Assembly (NCBI GenBank): GCA_002369075.1
Contig: DFEG01000033.1
Coordinates: forward strand, 1 to 29,423
DNA: 29,423 nucleotides
Reading direction: 5' to 3'
Source: Bacteroidales bacterium UBA3808
Lineage (GTDB): Bacteria > Bacteroidota > Bacteroidia > Bacteroidales > Paludibacteraceae
Both the position numbers and the translations under genes were made by a program. A model generated the notes under the pieces. It had not been told where the DNA came from. It did no database searches and saw only the letters and a program-made list of their open reading frames with translations. Numbering within the stretch: position 1 is the first letter of the stretch; every line of letters starts with the position of its first letter. This document shows, piece by piece, positions 14,965 through 23,544 of this stretch.

Positions 14965-15372
14965 ATGAGACGGACACAAATCCTCATAGTACTTCTGTTT
15001 GCCCTAACCGTCCGCGAAGCGGGTGCTGATAGCGCCCCCCCTATTCGTCAGTGGCAAGATAACTCATCTGTCCAGTTTCCGGCTCCCGCCTTCCGGAGCC
15101 AGCAGATCGTGCCGCCCGTCTCGCGGTACGAGGGAAAGGTGTATATGCCGTTCAGCAGTGCCGCGCCGTCAGCGAGTTCACCGGCGGCAAGCGCCACCGC
15201 CCCAGCGGAGCAGAAAAAGAGACCCGGGGCAATGAGGAACGGGTTTATTAACGGTCCTGAAGGTCCAAAGGGTCCTTCTCCCGTCGGTGAGCCGTGGATC
15301 ATGGGAGTTTTAGCAATGATGATGGTTGGATGGAGAGCGATAAAGAGGAGGAAAGGGATTGGTGACAGGTAA
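14965..15372 (+). CDS. Small secreted Pro/Ala-rich protein with C-terminal membrane anchor
   Basis: Product of 135 residues; family not recognised. Residues 1-22 are a signal peptide (MRRTQILIVLLFALTVREAG, then AD). The middle is Pro/Ser/Ala-rich and probably disordered (SAAPSASSPAASATAPAEQK). A Gly/Pro stretch (INGPEGPKGPSPVGEPW) leads into a hydrophobic helix (IMGVLAMMMVGW) and a basic end (RAIKRRK). This Pro-containing motif, helix and Arg/Lys cluster parallel the C-terminus of the 25-639 protein and resemble Bacteroidetes PID-CTERM-like sorting ends. It has its own promoter and lies 87 nt upstream of a giant surface-protein gene, so the two probably share a transcript. The hairpin ACCGGCATnnGATGCCGGG follows its stop, as at the first locus. 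Confidence 0.75.
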   Translation: MRRTQILIVLLFALTVREAGADSAPPIRQWQDNSSVQFPAPAFRSQQIVPPVSRYEGKVYMPFSSAAPSASSPAASATAPAEQKKRPGAMRNGFINGPEGPKGPSPVGEPWIMGVLAMMMVGWRAIKRRKGIGDR

Positions 15373-15391
15373 TTAAAAAGAAGAATAAGGA

Positions 15392-15410
15392 ACCGGCATC
15401 CGATGCCGGG
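15392..15410 (+). repeat. Palindromic hairpin ACCGGCAT-nn-GATGCCGGG, copy 2
   Basis: ACCGGCATCCGATGCCGGG, with CCGGCATC (15393-15400) pairing GATGCCGG (15402-15409). It is 19 nt after the stop of the small anchored-protein gene and upstream of the giant gene. The in-frame ATG at 15403 lies inside this hairpin, one reason not to use it as the giant gene's start. Confidence 0.75.
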
Positions 15411-15459
15411 GAAAAGAAGAAAAACACCAAGAGGAAAAACATACAAAACATTGCGAATA

Positions 15460-18400
15460 ATGAAAAACATGAGAAACATGAGAAGTTTACGAAATATAAT
15501 GGTATGCCTGAGTGCCATGCTGACGCTTGGCAGCGTTGAGGCATGGGGGTGGACTTTTAATTGTCCTTATTTGTACTACAACAATTCCGATGGTTGGAGC
15601 AAAGTGATGATGCTTATGTACTACAAAAATGGTAATGGAGATACTGATAAAGCCACACAAGGTTTTGCTTTTACTCAAATACCCAACACTAACCTTTGGT
15701 TTTGCAAAGCTAATGAAAATAGAGGGACTGAACTTTCCGGATATGTATGGGGTATCGCTGATGCCACCGGTGGAGATTATGCATGGAAAAAAGAATCCGA
15801 CGAAGGATGGGATGCACGCTGGGGTTGGTTGACAAGTAATTGCAACGACCACTATGCTGGAACGAGTCAAGAGAATTTAGGATATAATACATATTATATC
15901 ACTTCATCGGGGCACACACTCACTATAGAGAAAAAAGCCGACGATGGTAACTGGTGCGAAAATACTCTACCTGAATATTCCGCATACTTAAAAGTAAAGA
16001 AAAGTGAGGATGGAGGTTCTTCTTATCCCACTACAATTACTTCTGGACCTTGGCCAGGGTCAATAACACTACAAGGTACCAAAATCAAGAGGAACGGAGA
16101 CAAACATTCCGATTTAACGCCAAATGGTTCTCGTACAGGAGATGAAGCGGCAAGCGCAACTACATCCGGAAGTCAAGCTACATATAACAACAATATTGTC
16201 ACTGGTCTTGTTACAATGACTCTCAACTCCGTTACTGATGATGCCTATGAGTTTGCCGGATGGGGAACAGGAAGCACACCTACACAAAGTGGGAATACAT
16301 ACGAATATCATATTACTGCAAATACCACCTATTATGCATTCTTCAAGCGTAAGCGGTTTGCGGTGACATTTGCGCCGAAGGGGACTTACGGAACAAGCAC
16401 CGTGAGTGCTACTATTAGTAGTACCGGATTAACCTCTGGTAATTCGTATAACTACGGAAATCGCGTCACTTTTACTGCCACTCCGGCAACCGGATATAAG
16501 ATTGAAGGATGGTATAGCGATGCGGGTTGTACTGCTTCGCTCAGCAACGGTACTAACACCACCTATACGGTTGCCTCGCTGACCGCTGCAGCTAATGTAT
16601 ATGTTAAGTTTATACCGAAGCAAAGCACACTGACTTTAGATTACCAGAACACTTCAGGCGGATGGGAATCCAACGGAAGTATCAGCAATGCCGGTTCGCT
16701 GACGGGTACGTATGACTCGGCGATGCCCACTCTGACCGGCACCATGCCTTCCGCCCGAAACGGTTGGGCGTTCATGGGTTTCTACTCGGAGCCTAACGGC
16801 GGCGGTACCATGTACTACAATGCAAATGGAACGAGTGCTCGGAATTGGGATAAAGATCAAGATGGAGGAACCGTGACACTCTATGCGCATTATGCGAAAG
16901 CGGAGGTGACGAGTGTGACGTTTGATAACGATATTGTCAATCCATCTACTACCGTGACTGTGACAGCGAATATATCCCCCACTCCGACGGGAAGCACGCA
17001 TGTGTGCTGGCGGTTGTTGCGCCCCAACGGCAATGAGACCGATCATCAGCCGAGTTTCGCTAATGGCGGGAGCGGGAATGTTGCGACCTTTACCGCACCG
17101 GAAAATCCGGGCAGTTACAAGGTGGAAGCCAAGCTCTACACAGGCGCAGGCAGCCCGCACTCTGACAGTGACGAATTGCTGAGTGTGCAGACGGGTACGT
17201 TCCAAGTGGCAGGTCCTCATACCATCACCGTGGAGTACAAATGCGGGGATGAGGTGATTGCCCCGTCCGTGTCGATGAGCGGAAAGCCGTTGGAATGGAC
17301 GGCTGTGGAAGCCCCGGACGATATTTTCGGCTATAGTTTCAGCGAATGGGAAGCCGGCGACGGAATAACGCTTGAGTCAAGTGTGGGGACAAGAGCTAAC
17401 CAATTCAAAGCCTCCTACGACGGCGGTAAGCTGACGGCTAAATATACAAAGATTGACTATATTTATTTCAAGAACACATTAGGTTGGAGCGGTGTACACG
17501 TTTATTTCTACACTTCTGATAAGTATTGGGATAACACAACTTATGGTTCCGGTTCTCAGAAGGAAAAGATATTCGATGGAACGAAGCCTCACTACGACGA
17601 AAAACGTGGTTCACTTACACAGATTGAAGGAACCGATATATGGTACTTTGATGCAGGCGCGATTGGTTGCGCCGATTGGACGCATATTGTGTTTAATGCA
17701 AATCGCCAAGATAATTATGAGTGGTTTGAAAAAACCGAATTGGTAAGACGCGGGGACTACAAAAAAGGAACACCTTTGTTTATACCCGCTGATAAGACAG
17801 AGTACAATCCTAATGAAAAGAATGTAAGTGGAAAGACTGCAAAGTATTATAATCAGGGTTACTGGGTTAACTATCTGGGAGCAAGAACAGGATACGCATT
17901 GGAGATATACAAAGACGATGGTAGTACCTTAATCAAGACTATTGATTTTCAATCCGAAGATAAAAGGATGCCAATGGAAATCACTACAGATCTGGAAGCG
18001 GACCATATCTACAAGTTCTGTGTCAAGCGAGATGGCAATGTCAACGGTGATGTGTATTACGGAAATACAGGTACCATGAATTTCAGCAATCATGGTCAAT
18101 CTACGCCGTGGGCGTTCACTAATTATCCCGGAAAATGCACCTTACAAACTACTGCTTCGGGTAATTATACATTCCACTTAACATACGCTAAATCAGAAAG
18201 CAGTGGACACGACTTACGTATAGCGATAGAGTATCCGATTGCGGATGGGGACTACCGGTTGGTTTATACGGATGATACACGCACGGCAGCAAGTAAGGGC
18301 GGCAAGCCGTCGGCGATAGTGAGCAAGGCAGCGGGCGGCAGAGATACCGTGTCCTTCTTCGTGCGCCACGACAAGAACCCAAGACTATACATCCAGAAAT

Positions 18401-20751
18401 CGACCGTTGCTTCCGATGGAACCATCACTTGGTCGGAATATCCGACGCCGGGTAGTGCAACCAATAAGATTACGGGTAGTATAGCAAGCGCCCTTTCGGC
18501 GACGGGCGTATATAATTTCAATCTGGTCATGGACGGTTCCGGCGGTTTGAGTGTCGCGAGTGCCGAGTCCTATACGGGTAATTACTATATCCGTACGGAC
18601 GCAGCGAACAACAAATGGGACAACTACCGCGCGACGGATCACATGATGACCTATTCGGAGTACTCCAAGACTCACAGCGACTATACCCACTACTGGATGG
18701 CGCACGTCGGTAATAGCACCAACGTGAAATGCGTGGTAGCCAATGACTATAGCCCGTGTATTTCCGACACGCTTATTCAATCCGACCACCGCGGAGGCGA
18801 CGACAACCATGTGGATGGGAACGGAGAGATCCAAGCAGAAGCCAATATACGCTTCATGTGGAATCAGGATGAAAATAATGTTTACCGCGCGTATCTGGCT
18901 CCGGCGAAGAACGATGGCTCCAAGTTCCTGGTGCTCAGCGGACAAGCAAATGAGCTGTTAGACGAAAACGGCAATGCACTACAGGAAGATAAGGAAAAGG
19001 AGCAAGCCGGTTACAACCATAAGGCGCCGGATAACTCCGTTCAGTTTGTGGATAACGAGAACTGGATATACGAGACAACGGTGCAAGTCGTTCCGTCGTC
19101 CTATGTCAAACTGTACGCCTCGTTTCACAATGCCACGTTCTATTACAAAGGTGCAGCAGGTGATTTCAGCAGTGCAAACGCGATCCAACTCATCACCGGT
19201 ACCGGCGGAGCCCAAAAAGTGCGTGTGATCTATGATTTCAAGACCGACCGTCTTGTATGCGCGATGCTGCCCAGCGGAAATGTCACGGTGGCTACTCCCA
19301 TCAATGCGGATGTGATGTTTATACGTGAGCATCAAGGAGACATAGACCAACTGACTTTCTCTTCCGGAGGTAATCTATCCTCCATCAAAACCGCTTACGG
19401 CGTAATGCGTTTCAACAAATGGACGCTGAACAACAAGAGTGCCGTCAACACAGGCACCAAGGAGGTTCCTGTTCACGCTCCCTTGGGCGCACCGCTCTCG
19501 ATTTACGAGAGGAGTATGTATTTCGTTTCCTTCCCGTTCAAGGTCAATCTGGAAGAGGTGTTCGGTTTCGGTCAATACGGTGTCCATTGGATTGTGCAGC
19601 GCTACCGCGGTGATCTTCGTGCAGAAAAAGGCTTCTGGGCGGAGAGTGACAGTTTCTGGGAGTTCATATGGGACCGCCGAGGGGTTACGCTTGAGCCCTA
19701 TGAGGGTTACCTGCTGACCTTGGATATGGACCAGTTAGGCGAGTCGTCGTCCGTCTGGGCGAATGACAACGAGCGTGCGGAGTTGTTCTTCCCGTCGTCC
19801 GGCACAATGCCGACTATCAGCAGTGCGAGTGTCACATGTACCATTCCGGCTCACAAATGTACCATAGACCGGAGCAGTGAAGGTCTGCCGGATACCGGTG
19901 ACCCGAGTACCTCGTACAACCGTACAATCTATGACAGCCACTGGAACGTGATCGGCGTACCGACCTACGTGAACACGACGGGCAGTAATTTTGCGCAGAA
20001 TACTTGGATAACAGTCAGCGACAGTTGCCCAAACTTCCTATACACATGGAACGCGGATGACAACACCCTGACCGCAGTAGATGGCGACGGCTATAATTAC
20101 CACGCGATGAATGCCTATATAGTGCAGTACTACGGTACAATCACCTGGGCAGCCAACAGCGGTTCGCCCTATGTAGCCCGTAAGACCTACAGCGGGAAGC
20201 CGAAGAAGATCAGCCTGCGGTTAGAGTTGCAGCAGAACGAGAAGGTGCTCGACCAGACTTTTGTCAAGCTGAGCGAGGACGAGGAAGTCAGCGCCGATTT
20301 CCAGTTCGGCGAAGACCTGTGCAAGGAGTTCTACAACAAACCGGCTATCTACACCAAGATTGACGAAGTAGCCGCCGCCGGTAACACGCTGCCGATGAGC
20401 GATCAGGTGACGACCGTTCCTGTAGGCGTGAGCCGGATTACGGCAGGCGAATATACGTTCTCCATCCCGGAGGGGACGGAAGGTGTAGGCGTGGTGCTGG
20501 TCGATAAGGAGACAAACACACGTACCAACTTAGGGCTGACGGACTACAGCGCGTATCTGGAGGAAGGTACCCACGAGGGACGGTTCGAGATAGAGATCTC
20601 TCCGATAAGCCAAGTAGCGACCGACCTCACCCCGACCCTCTCCCAAGGAGAGGGAGAAAAAGCCCGCAAAGTGCTGATAGACGGCGTGCTGTATATCGTC
20701 CGTGACGGGAAGGTATATGACGCGACGGGAAGAATGAAAAGTGAAAAATGA
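15460..20751 (+). CDS. Giant modular secreted protein with CBM-like and InlB-like modules
   Basis: Product of 1763 residues from ATG 15460; the frame is open from 15403. The first 27 bp are three 9-bp units (ATGAAAAAC, ATGAGAAAC, ATGAGAAGT) encoding MKN-MRN-MRS, the n-region of signal peptide IMVCLSAMLTLGSVEAWG. Residues about 31-160 (YLYYNNSDGWSKVMMLMYY) and about 665-815 (YIYFKNTLGWSGVHVYFYT) look like paired starch-binding, CBM25/26-like modules. InlB-like repeats with TATPATGYKIEGWYSD lie at about 250-480. An Ig-like module is at about 483-590. A long Bacteroidales surface domain (YFVSFPFKVNLEEVFGFG) is near 1350. The tail VLYIVRDGKVYDATGR is sorting-like. A REP-like palindrome encodes TPTLSQGEGE just before the tail, and the last residues (MKSEK) come from a microsatellite. 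Glycan binding is inference. Confidence 0.83.
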   Translation: MKNMRNMRSLRNIMVCLSAMLTLGSVEAWGWTFNCPYLYYNNSDGWSKVMMLMYYKNGNGDTDKATQGFAFTQIPNTNLWFCKANENRGTELSGYVWGIADATGGDYAWKKESDEGWDARWGWLTSNCNDHYAGTSQENLGYNTYYITSSGHTLTIEKKADDGNWCENTLPEYSAYLKVKKSEDGGSSYPTTITSGPWPGSITLQGTKIKRNGDKHSDLTPNGSRTGDEAASATTSGSQATYNNNIVTGLVTMTLNSVTDDAYEFAGWGTGSTPTQSGNTYEYHITANTTYYAFFKRKRFAVTFAPKGTYGTSTVSATISSTGLTSGNSYNYGNRVTFTATPATGYKIEGWYSDAGCTASLSNGTNTTYTVASLTAAANVYVKFIPKQSTLTLDYQNTSGGWESNGSISNAGSLTGTYDSAMPTLTGTMPSARNGWAFMGFYSEPNGGGTMYYNANGTSARNWDKDQDGGTVTLYAHYAKAEVTSVTFDNDIVNPSTTVTVTANISPTPTGSTHVCWRLLRPNGNETDHQPSFANGGSGNVATFTAPENPGSYKVEAKLYTGAGSPHSDSDELLSVQTGTFQVAGPHTITVEYKCGDEVIAPSVSMSGKPLEWTAVEAPDDIFGYSFSEWEAGDGITLESSVGTRANQFKASYDGGKLTAKYTKIDYIYFKNTLGWSGVHVYFYTSDKYWDNTTYGSGSQKEKIFDGTKPHYDEKRGSLTQIEGTDIWYFDAGAIGCADWTHIVFNANRQDNYEWFEKTELVRRGDYKKGTPLFIPADKTEYNPNEKNVSGKTAKYYNQGYWVNYLGARTGYALEIYKDDGSTLIKTIDFQSEDKRMPMEITTDLEADHIYKFCVKRDGNVNGDVYYGNTGTMNFSNHGQSTPWAFTNYPGKCTLQTTASGNYTFHLTYAKSESSGHDLRIAIEYPIADGDYRLVYTDDTRTAASKGGKPSAIVSKAAGGRDTVSFFVRHDKNPRLYIQKSTVASDGTITWSEYPTPGSATNKITGSIASALSATGVYNFNLVMDGSGGLSVASAESYTGNYYIRTDAANNKWDNYRATDHMMTYSEYSKTHSDYTHYWMAHVGNSTNVKCVVANDYSPCISDTLIQSDHRGGDDNHVDGNGEIQAEANIRFMWNQDENNVYRAYLAPAKNDGSKFLVLSGQANELLDENGNALQEDKEKEQAGYNHKAPDNSVQFVDNENWIYETTVQVVPSSYVKLYASFHNATFYYKGAAGDFSSANAIQLITGTGGAQKVRVIYDFKTDRLVCAMLPSGNVTVATPINADVMFIREHQGDIDQLTFSSGGNLSSIKTAYGVMRFNKWTLNNKSAVNTGTKEVPVHAPLGAPLSIYERSMYFVSFPFKVNLEEVFGFGQYGVHWIVQRYRGDLRAEKGFWAESDSFWEFIWDRRGVTLEPYEGYLLTLDMDQLGESSSVWANDNERAELFFPSSGTMPTISSASVTCTIPAHKCTIDRSSEGLPDTGDPSTSYNRTIYDSHWNVIGVPTYVNTTGSNFAQNTWITVSDSCPNFLYTWNADDNTLTAVDGDGYNYHAMNAYIVQYYGTITWAANSGSPYVARKTYSGKPKKISLRLELQQNEKVLDQTFVKLSEDEEVSADFQFGEDLCKEFYNKPAIYTKIDEVAAAGNTLPMSDQVTTVPVGVSRITAGEYTFSIPEGTEGVGVVLVDKETNTRTNLGLTDYSAYLEEGTHEGRFEIEISPISQVATDLTPTLSQGEGEKARKVLIDGVLYIVRDGKVYDATGRMKSEK
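20624..20656 (+). repeat. REP-like palindrome inserted in frame in the giant gene
   Basis: CTCACCCCGACCCTCTCC followed by CAA and GGAGAGGG: CCCTCTCC (20636-20643) pairs with GGAGAGGG (20647-20654). The encoded LTPTLSQGEGE resembles the peptide made by widespread CCCTCTCC/GGAGAGGG repeat elements when they land in genes. It sits between the last structured domain and the sorting tail. Confidence 0.7.
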
Positions 20752-20784
20752 AGAATGAAGAATGAAAAGTGAAAAGTGAAAAAT
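20733..20784 (+). repeat. Degenerate AATGAAGAATGAAAAGTGA-type microsatellite
   Basis: Overlapping units of AATGAAG and AATGAAAAGTGA run across the stop codon of the giant gene (TGA 20749-20751) and provide its last five codons. The gap after it is closed by a terminator. Confidence 0.85.
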
Positions 20785-20797
20785 GCCTTCGTAGATT

Positions 20798-20829
20798 AAG
20801 AAAAAGCGCAGCAAAATGCGCTTTTTCTT
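20798..20829 (+). terminator. Strong terminator of the second giant gene
   Basis: AAGAAAAAGCGCA (20798-20810) pairs perfectly with TGCGCTTTTTCTT (20817-20829), loop GCAAAA. Its final TT overlaps the TTG of the next promoter. Confidence 0.93.
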
Positions 20830-20858
20830 GCATATGTCAAATTTTTGTTGTACCTTTG
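20828..20858 (+). promoter_or_regulatory. Bacteroidetes-type promoter for panD-tgt-lptF/G
   Basis: TTG at 20828-20830, 20 bp, TACCTTTG at 20851-20858. It has the extended form TTGCATATGTC and shares two bases with the upstream terminator. Confidence 0.87.
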
Positions 20859-20863
20859 CAGTC

Positions 20864-20887
20864 GTTAAACTGTTAAATCGTTAAGCT
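20864..20887 (+). repeat. 8-bp tandem repeat, three copies, directly before the panD start
   Basis: GTTAAACT, GTTAAATC and GTTAAGCT occupy 20864-20887, and the GTG start codon at 20888 begins the next position in phase. The array makes up nearly the whole leader (the start of transcription is expected near 20865). Confidence 0.75.
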
Positions 20888-21241
20888 GTGTATCTAAACA
20901 TACTCAAATCAAAAATTCACCGAGTACAGGTGACAGAAGCGAACCTGGACTATATCGGTTCGATCACCATTGACGAGGCACTCATGGAGGCAGCCGGTAT
21001 CTATGCAGGCGAGCGGGTGCAAATAGTCGATAACACCAATGGAGCGCGCATAGAGACCTACGTGATTCCGGGCAGACGCGGGAGCGGATGTATCTGTATC
21101 AACGGCGCCGCCGCACACCGCGTGAACGTGGGCGACACCGTCATTATCATGGCGTACGCGCTGATGGAGCCGGAAGAGGCCAAAGCGTTCAAGCCGAGTA
21201 TCGTTTTTCCCGGAGAGGGGAACAGGTTAGTTGAGAGTTGA
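20888..21241 (+). CDS. panD: Aspartate 1-decarboxylase (pyruvoyl enzyme)
   Basis: Product of 117 residues, the family's usual length. It makes beta-alanine from L-aspartate for pantothenate and CoA synthesis in the cytoplasm. The start is GTG 20888; the N-terminus (MYLNILKSKIHRVQVTEANL) aligns exactly with the family, and no ATG is available before the active site. Self-cleavage occurs at Gly24-Ser25 in YIGSITID, giving the pyruvoyl group. Lys9 and His11 are in the conserved N-terminal strand. NGARIETYVIPG and INGAAAHRVNVGDTVII are the other signatures. First gene of an operon: its TGA overlaps the tgt ATG by one base. The leader is an 8-bp tandem repeat. Confidence 0.96.
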   Translation: MYLNILKSKIHRVQVTEANLDYIGSITIDEALMEAAGIYAGERVQIVDNTNGARIETYVIPGRRGSGCICINGAAAHRVNVGDTVIIMAYALMEPEEAKAFKPSIVFPGEGNRLVES

Positions 21242-22374
21242 TGGCATTCTTTGAACTACATAGCGAGGCAAAGAGCGTAGGGGCACGTGCGGGTGTGATC
21301 CACACCGACCACGGAGACATAGCGACCCCTATCTTCATGCCGGTGGGTACCGTCGGCACCGTCAAAGGCGTGCAACGCAAAGAGCTGGAGGAGGATATCA
21401 AGGCACAGATCATTCTGGGCAATACCTACCACCTGTACTTGCGTCCCGGTACAGAAATTCTGCATAAGGCAGGTGGTCTGCACCGTTTCGAGGGTTGGCA
21501 GCGTCCTATTCTGACAGACAGCGGCGGTTTTCAGGTGTTCAGTCTGACGGACATCCGCAAGATGACGGAAGAGGGCGTGCGATTCAGCAGCCACATCGAC
21601 GGCCGCAAACTGCTGTTCACCCCGGAGAGCGTAATGGACATAGAGCGCGAGATAGGCGCCGACATCATGATGGCGTTCGACGAGTGCTGTCCGGGCACGG
21701 CGGATAAGAAATACGCCAAGGACTCGATGGAGCGCACGCACCGGTGGCTCGACCGCTGTATTGCGCGTTTTGACGGTACGGAGGACCTCTACGGCTACCG
21801 ACAGCACCTTTTCCCCATCGTACAAGGCTGTACCTATACGGATTTGAGACAGGAGGCGTCCAAGCGGCTGCGTGACCTCGACAGGGACGGTTACGCCATC
21901 GGCGGTCTGGCAGTAGGCGAACCGACGGAGGTGATGTACGAGATGATCGAAGTGTGCAACGATATTCTGCCTGTGGAGAAACCCCGCTACCTGATGGGTG
22001 TCGGTACGCCGTGGAACATATTAGAGGCTATCGAGCGGGGCGTGGACATGTTCGACTGCGTGATGCCGACGCGCAACGGACGGAACGGAATGATCTTCAC
22101 ATGGCAGGGCGTAATGAACCTGAGGAACAAGAAATGGGAGGACGACTTCACGGAACTCGATCCGTACGGCACCTCTTATGTCGATCACGCTTATACAAGA
22201 GCCTATGCGCGGCACCTGATCCACGCACAGGAGATGTTAGGGCTGGAGATCCTGTCGATACATAACTTAACGTTCTATCTCGACCTCGTCCGTCAGGCAA
22301 GAGCACATATACTGGCCGGTGATTTCAGCGAGTGGAAAGCGGCGGTCTTGCCGCATATCACAGCGAGGCTTTGA
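21241..22374 (+). CDS. tgt: Queuine tRNA-ribosyltransferase
   Basis: Product of 377 residues from ATG 21241 (a TTG one codon earlier is ignored). It exchanges guanine-34 for preQ1 in tRNAs with GUN anticodons. TDSGGFQVFSL contains the general acid/base Asp93. GGLAVGEPTEVMYEM is in the substrate pocket. FDCVMPTRNGRNG contains nucleophile Asp272. The zinc site is altered: where E. coli has CxCxxC, this protein has DPYGTSYVDHAYTRAYARHL with no Cys. Only the His of SIHNL (His341) remains of the four usual ligands. From memory, other Bacteroidetes Tgt proteins share this loss, so it may be a lineage feature. It lies between panD and the LPS permease gene and is probably co-transcribed with both. 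Confidence 0.95.
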   Translation: MAFFELHSEAKSVGARAGVIHTDHGDIATPIFMPVGTVGTVKGVQRKELEEDIKAQIILGNTYHLYLRPGTEILHKAGGLHRFEGWQRPILTDSGGFQVFSLTDIRKMTEEGVRFSSHIDGRKLLFTPESVMDIEREIGADIMMAFDECCPGTADKKYAKDSMERTHRWLDRCIARFDGTEDLYGYRQHLFPIVQGCTYTDLRQEASKRLRDLDRDGYAIGGLAVGEPTEVMYEMIEVCNDILPVEKPRYLMGVGTPWNILEAIERGVDMFDCVMPTRNGRNGMIFTWQGVMNLRNKKWEDDFTELDPYGTSYVDHAYTRAYARHLIHAQEMLGLEILSIHNLTFYLDLVRQARAHILAGDFSEWKAAVLPHITARL

Positions 22375-22381
22375 TTGGTAA

Positions 22382-23455
22382 TTGAAACGATTGGATTGGT
22401 ATATTATCAAGAAATTTCTGGGCACATTCTTTTTCTCGATAGTGCTCATTTTGTCTATCGCGATTGTGTTTGACATGACGGAGAAGATGGACGATTTCTT
22501 CGAGGGGCAAGTACCGTTCCGGGAGATTATACTGGACTATTACCTGCCCTTCATTCCGTACTACATGAACATGTTCAGTTCGCTGTTCATCTTCATCTCC
22601 GTCATTTATTTCACGAGTAAGCTGGCGGGCAACTCGGAGATCATCGCCATGCTTGCGTCGGGCGTGAGTTACCACCGTCTGATGGTTCCGTACGCTGTTT
22701 CGGCGGGTTTGTTGTTCGTGTTGGGGATGGTCCTTGGCGGCTGGGTCATACCGCGCAGCAGCGAGCGGATGCTACGGTTCACGGACAAATATATCGAGCA
22801 TTACACGACGGAGAACGCGCGCAACATACAGTTAGAGGTAGAGCCGGGCACCATTCTGTACATGGAGTCGTTCCGCAAATACAACTGCATCGGCTACCGC
22901 GCGTCGATCGAACGATTCGAGGGAAAGACCCTCGTTGAGCGCACGACGGCGGACAGGATCTACTACGACTCGCTGGAGTACTGGCATCTTGAGAATTACA
23001 CGCAGCGCACTTTCACCGGCATGCGCGAGAGTCTGGAGCGCGGTGAGCGCAAAGACATAATTCTGCCTATTATCCCCGACGAGCTTTTTATCACCGCGCA
23101 GCAGGCTCATGAGATGACCACGCCCGAGCTGAGACACTACATGAACCGTCAGCGTCAGAGGGGCAGCGGCAATGTGAAAGCGTTTGAGGTGGAGTACCAC
23201 AAGCGCTGGTCGTCTCCTCTCGGGGCGTTCATCATGACGCTATTAGGCGTGACGATGAGCAGCCGGAAGGTGCGCGGTGGAATGGGGAAGAACTTAGGTA
23301 TCGGTACCGTCCTGACCGCCGCGTATATCCTGTTTTCGACGGTGAGCACGACTTTCTCTGTCAATAATGTGATGAGTCCTTTCATGGCGGCGTGGCTGCC
23401 GAATATCGTGTTCTTGCTGATTTCGATACCGCTGTACATACGGGCAGCGAGGTAG
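22382..23455 (+). CDS. LptF/LptG-family LPS export permease (YjgP/YjgQ)
   Basis: Product of 357 residues, an inner-membrane component of the LptB2FG transporter that extracts lipopolysaccharide and passes it to the periplasmic bridge. The start is TTG 22382. The family N-terminus (KRLDWYIIKKFLGTFFFSI) begins right after it, and the next in-frame ATG would delete the first membrane helix. Helices lie at about 12-32, 50-75 and 97-120, followed by the periplasmic jellyroll region (about 130-260), then three C-terminal helices with SSPLGAFIMTLLGVTMSSRK. Whether it is LptF or LptG cannot be decided here, since Bacteroidetes often have non-adjacent copies. It follows tgt by 7 nt and ends the panD operon. 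Confidence 0.92.
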   Translation: MKRLDWYIIKKFLGTFFFSIVLILSIAIVFDMTEKMDDFFEGQVPFREIILDYYLPFIPYYMNMFSSLFIFISVIYFTSKLAGNSEIIAMLASGVSYHRLMVPYAVSAGLLFVLGMVLGGWVIPRSSERMLRFTDKYIEHYTTENARNIQLEVEPGTILYMESFRKYNCIGYRASIERFEGKTLVERTTADRIYYDSLEYWHLENYTQRTFTGMRESLERGERKDIILPIIPDELFITAQQAHEMTTPELRHYMNRQRQRGSGNVKAFEVEYHKRWSSPLGAFIMTLLGVTMSSRKVRGGMGKNLGIGTVLTAAYILFSTVSTTFSVNNVMSPFMAAWLPNIVFLLISIPLYIRAAR

Positions 23456-23460
23456 GACAC

Positions 23461-23511
23461 CCCCCAGCCCCCTCTCAGAGGGGGAGAAGAGCTGTCGCAA
23501 AGATGCGACAG
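23461..23511. repeat. Two adjacent palindromes after the permease gene
   Basis: CCCCCTC (23468-23474) pairs with GAGGGGG (23478-23484), and CTGTCGC (23492-23498) pairs with GCGACAG (23505-23511). The first resembles widespread CCCCCTC/GAGGGGG intergenic repeats, akin to the palindrome at 20636. Confidence 0.75.
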
Positions 23512-23544
23512 AAGGGAAAGACGAAAAGGGAGAGAGGAAAATAA

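Noticed and set aside
15403..15459. Start of the second giant gene at ATG 15403
   Set aside because: That ATG is inside the CCGGCATC/GATGCCGG hairpin and would put 19 basic residues before a good signal peptide beginning at 15460.
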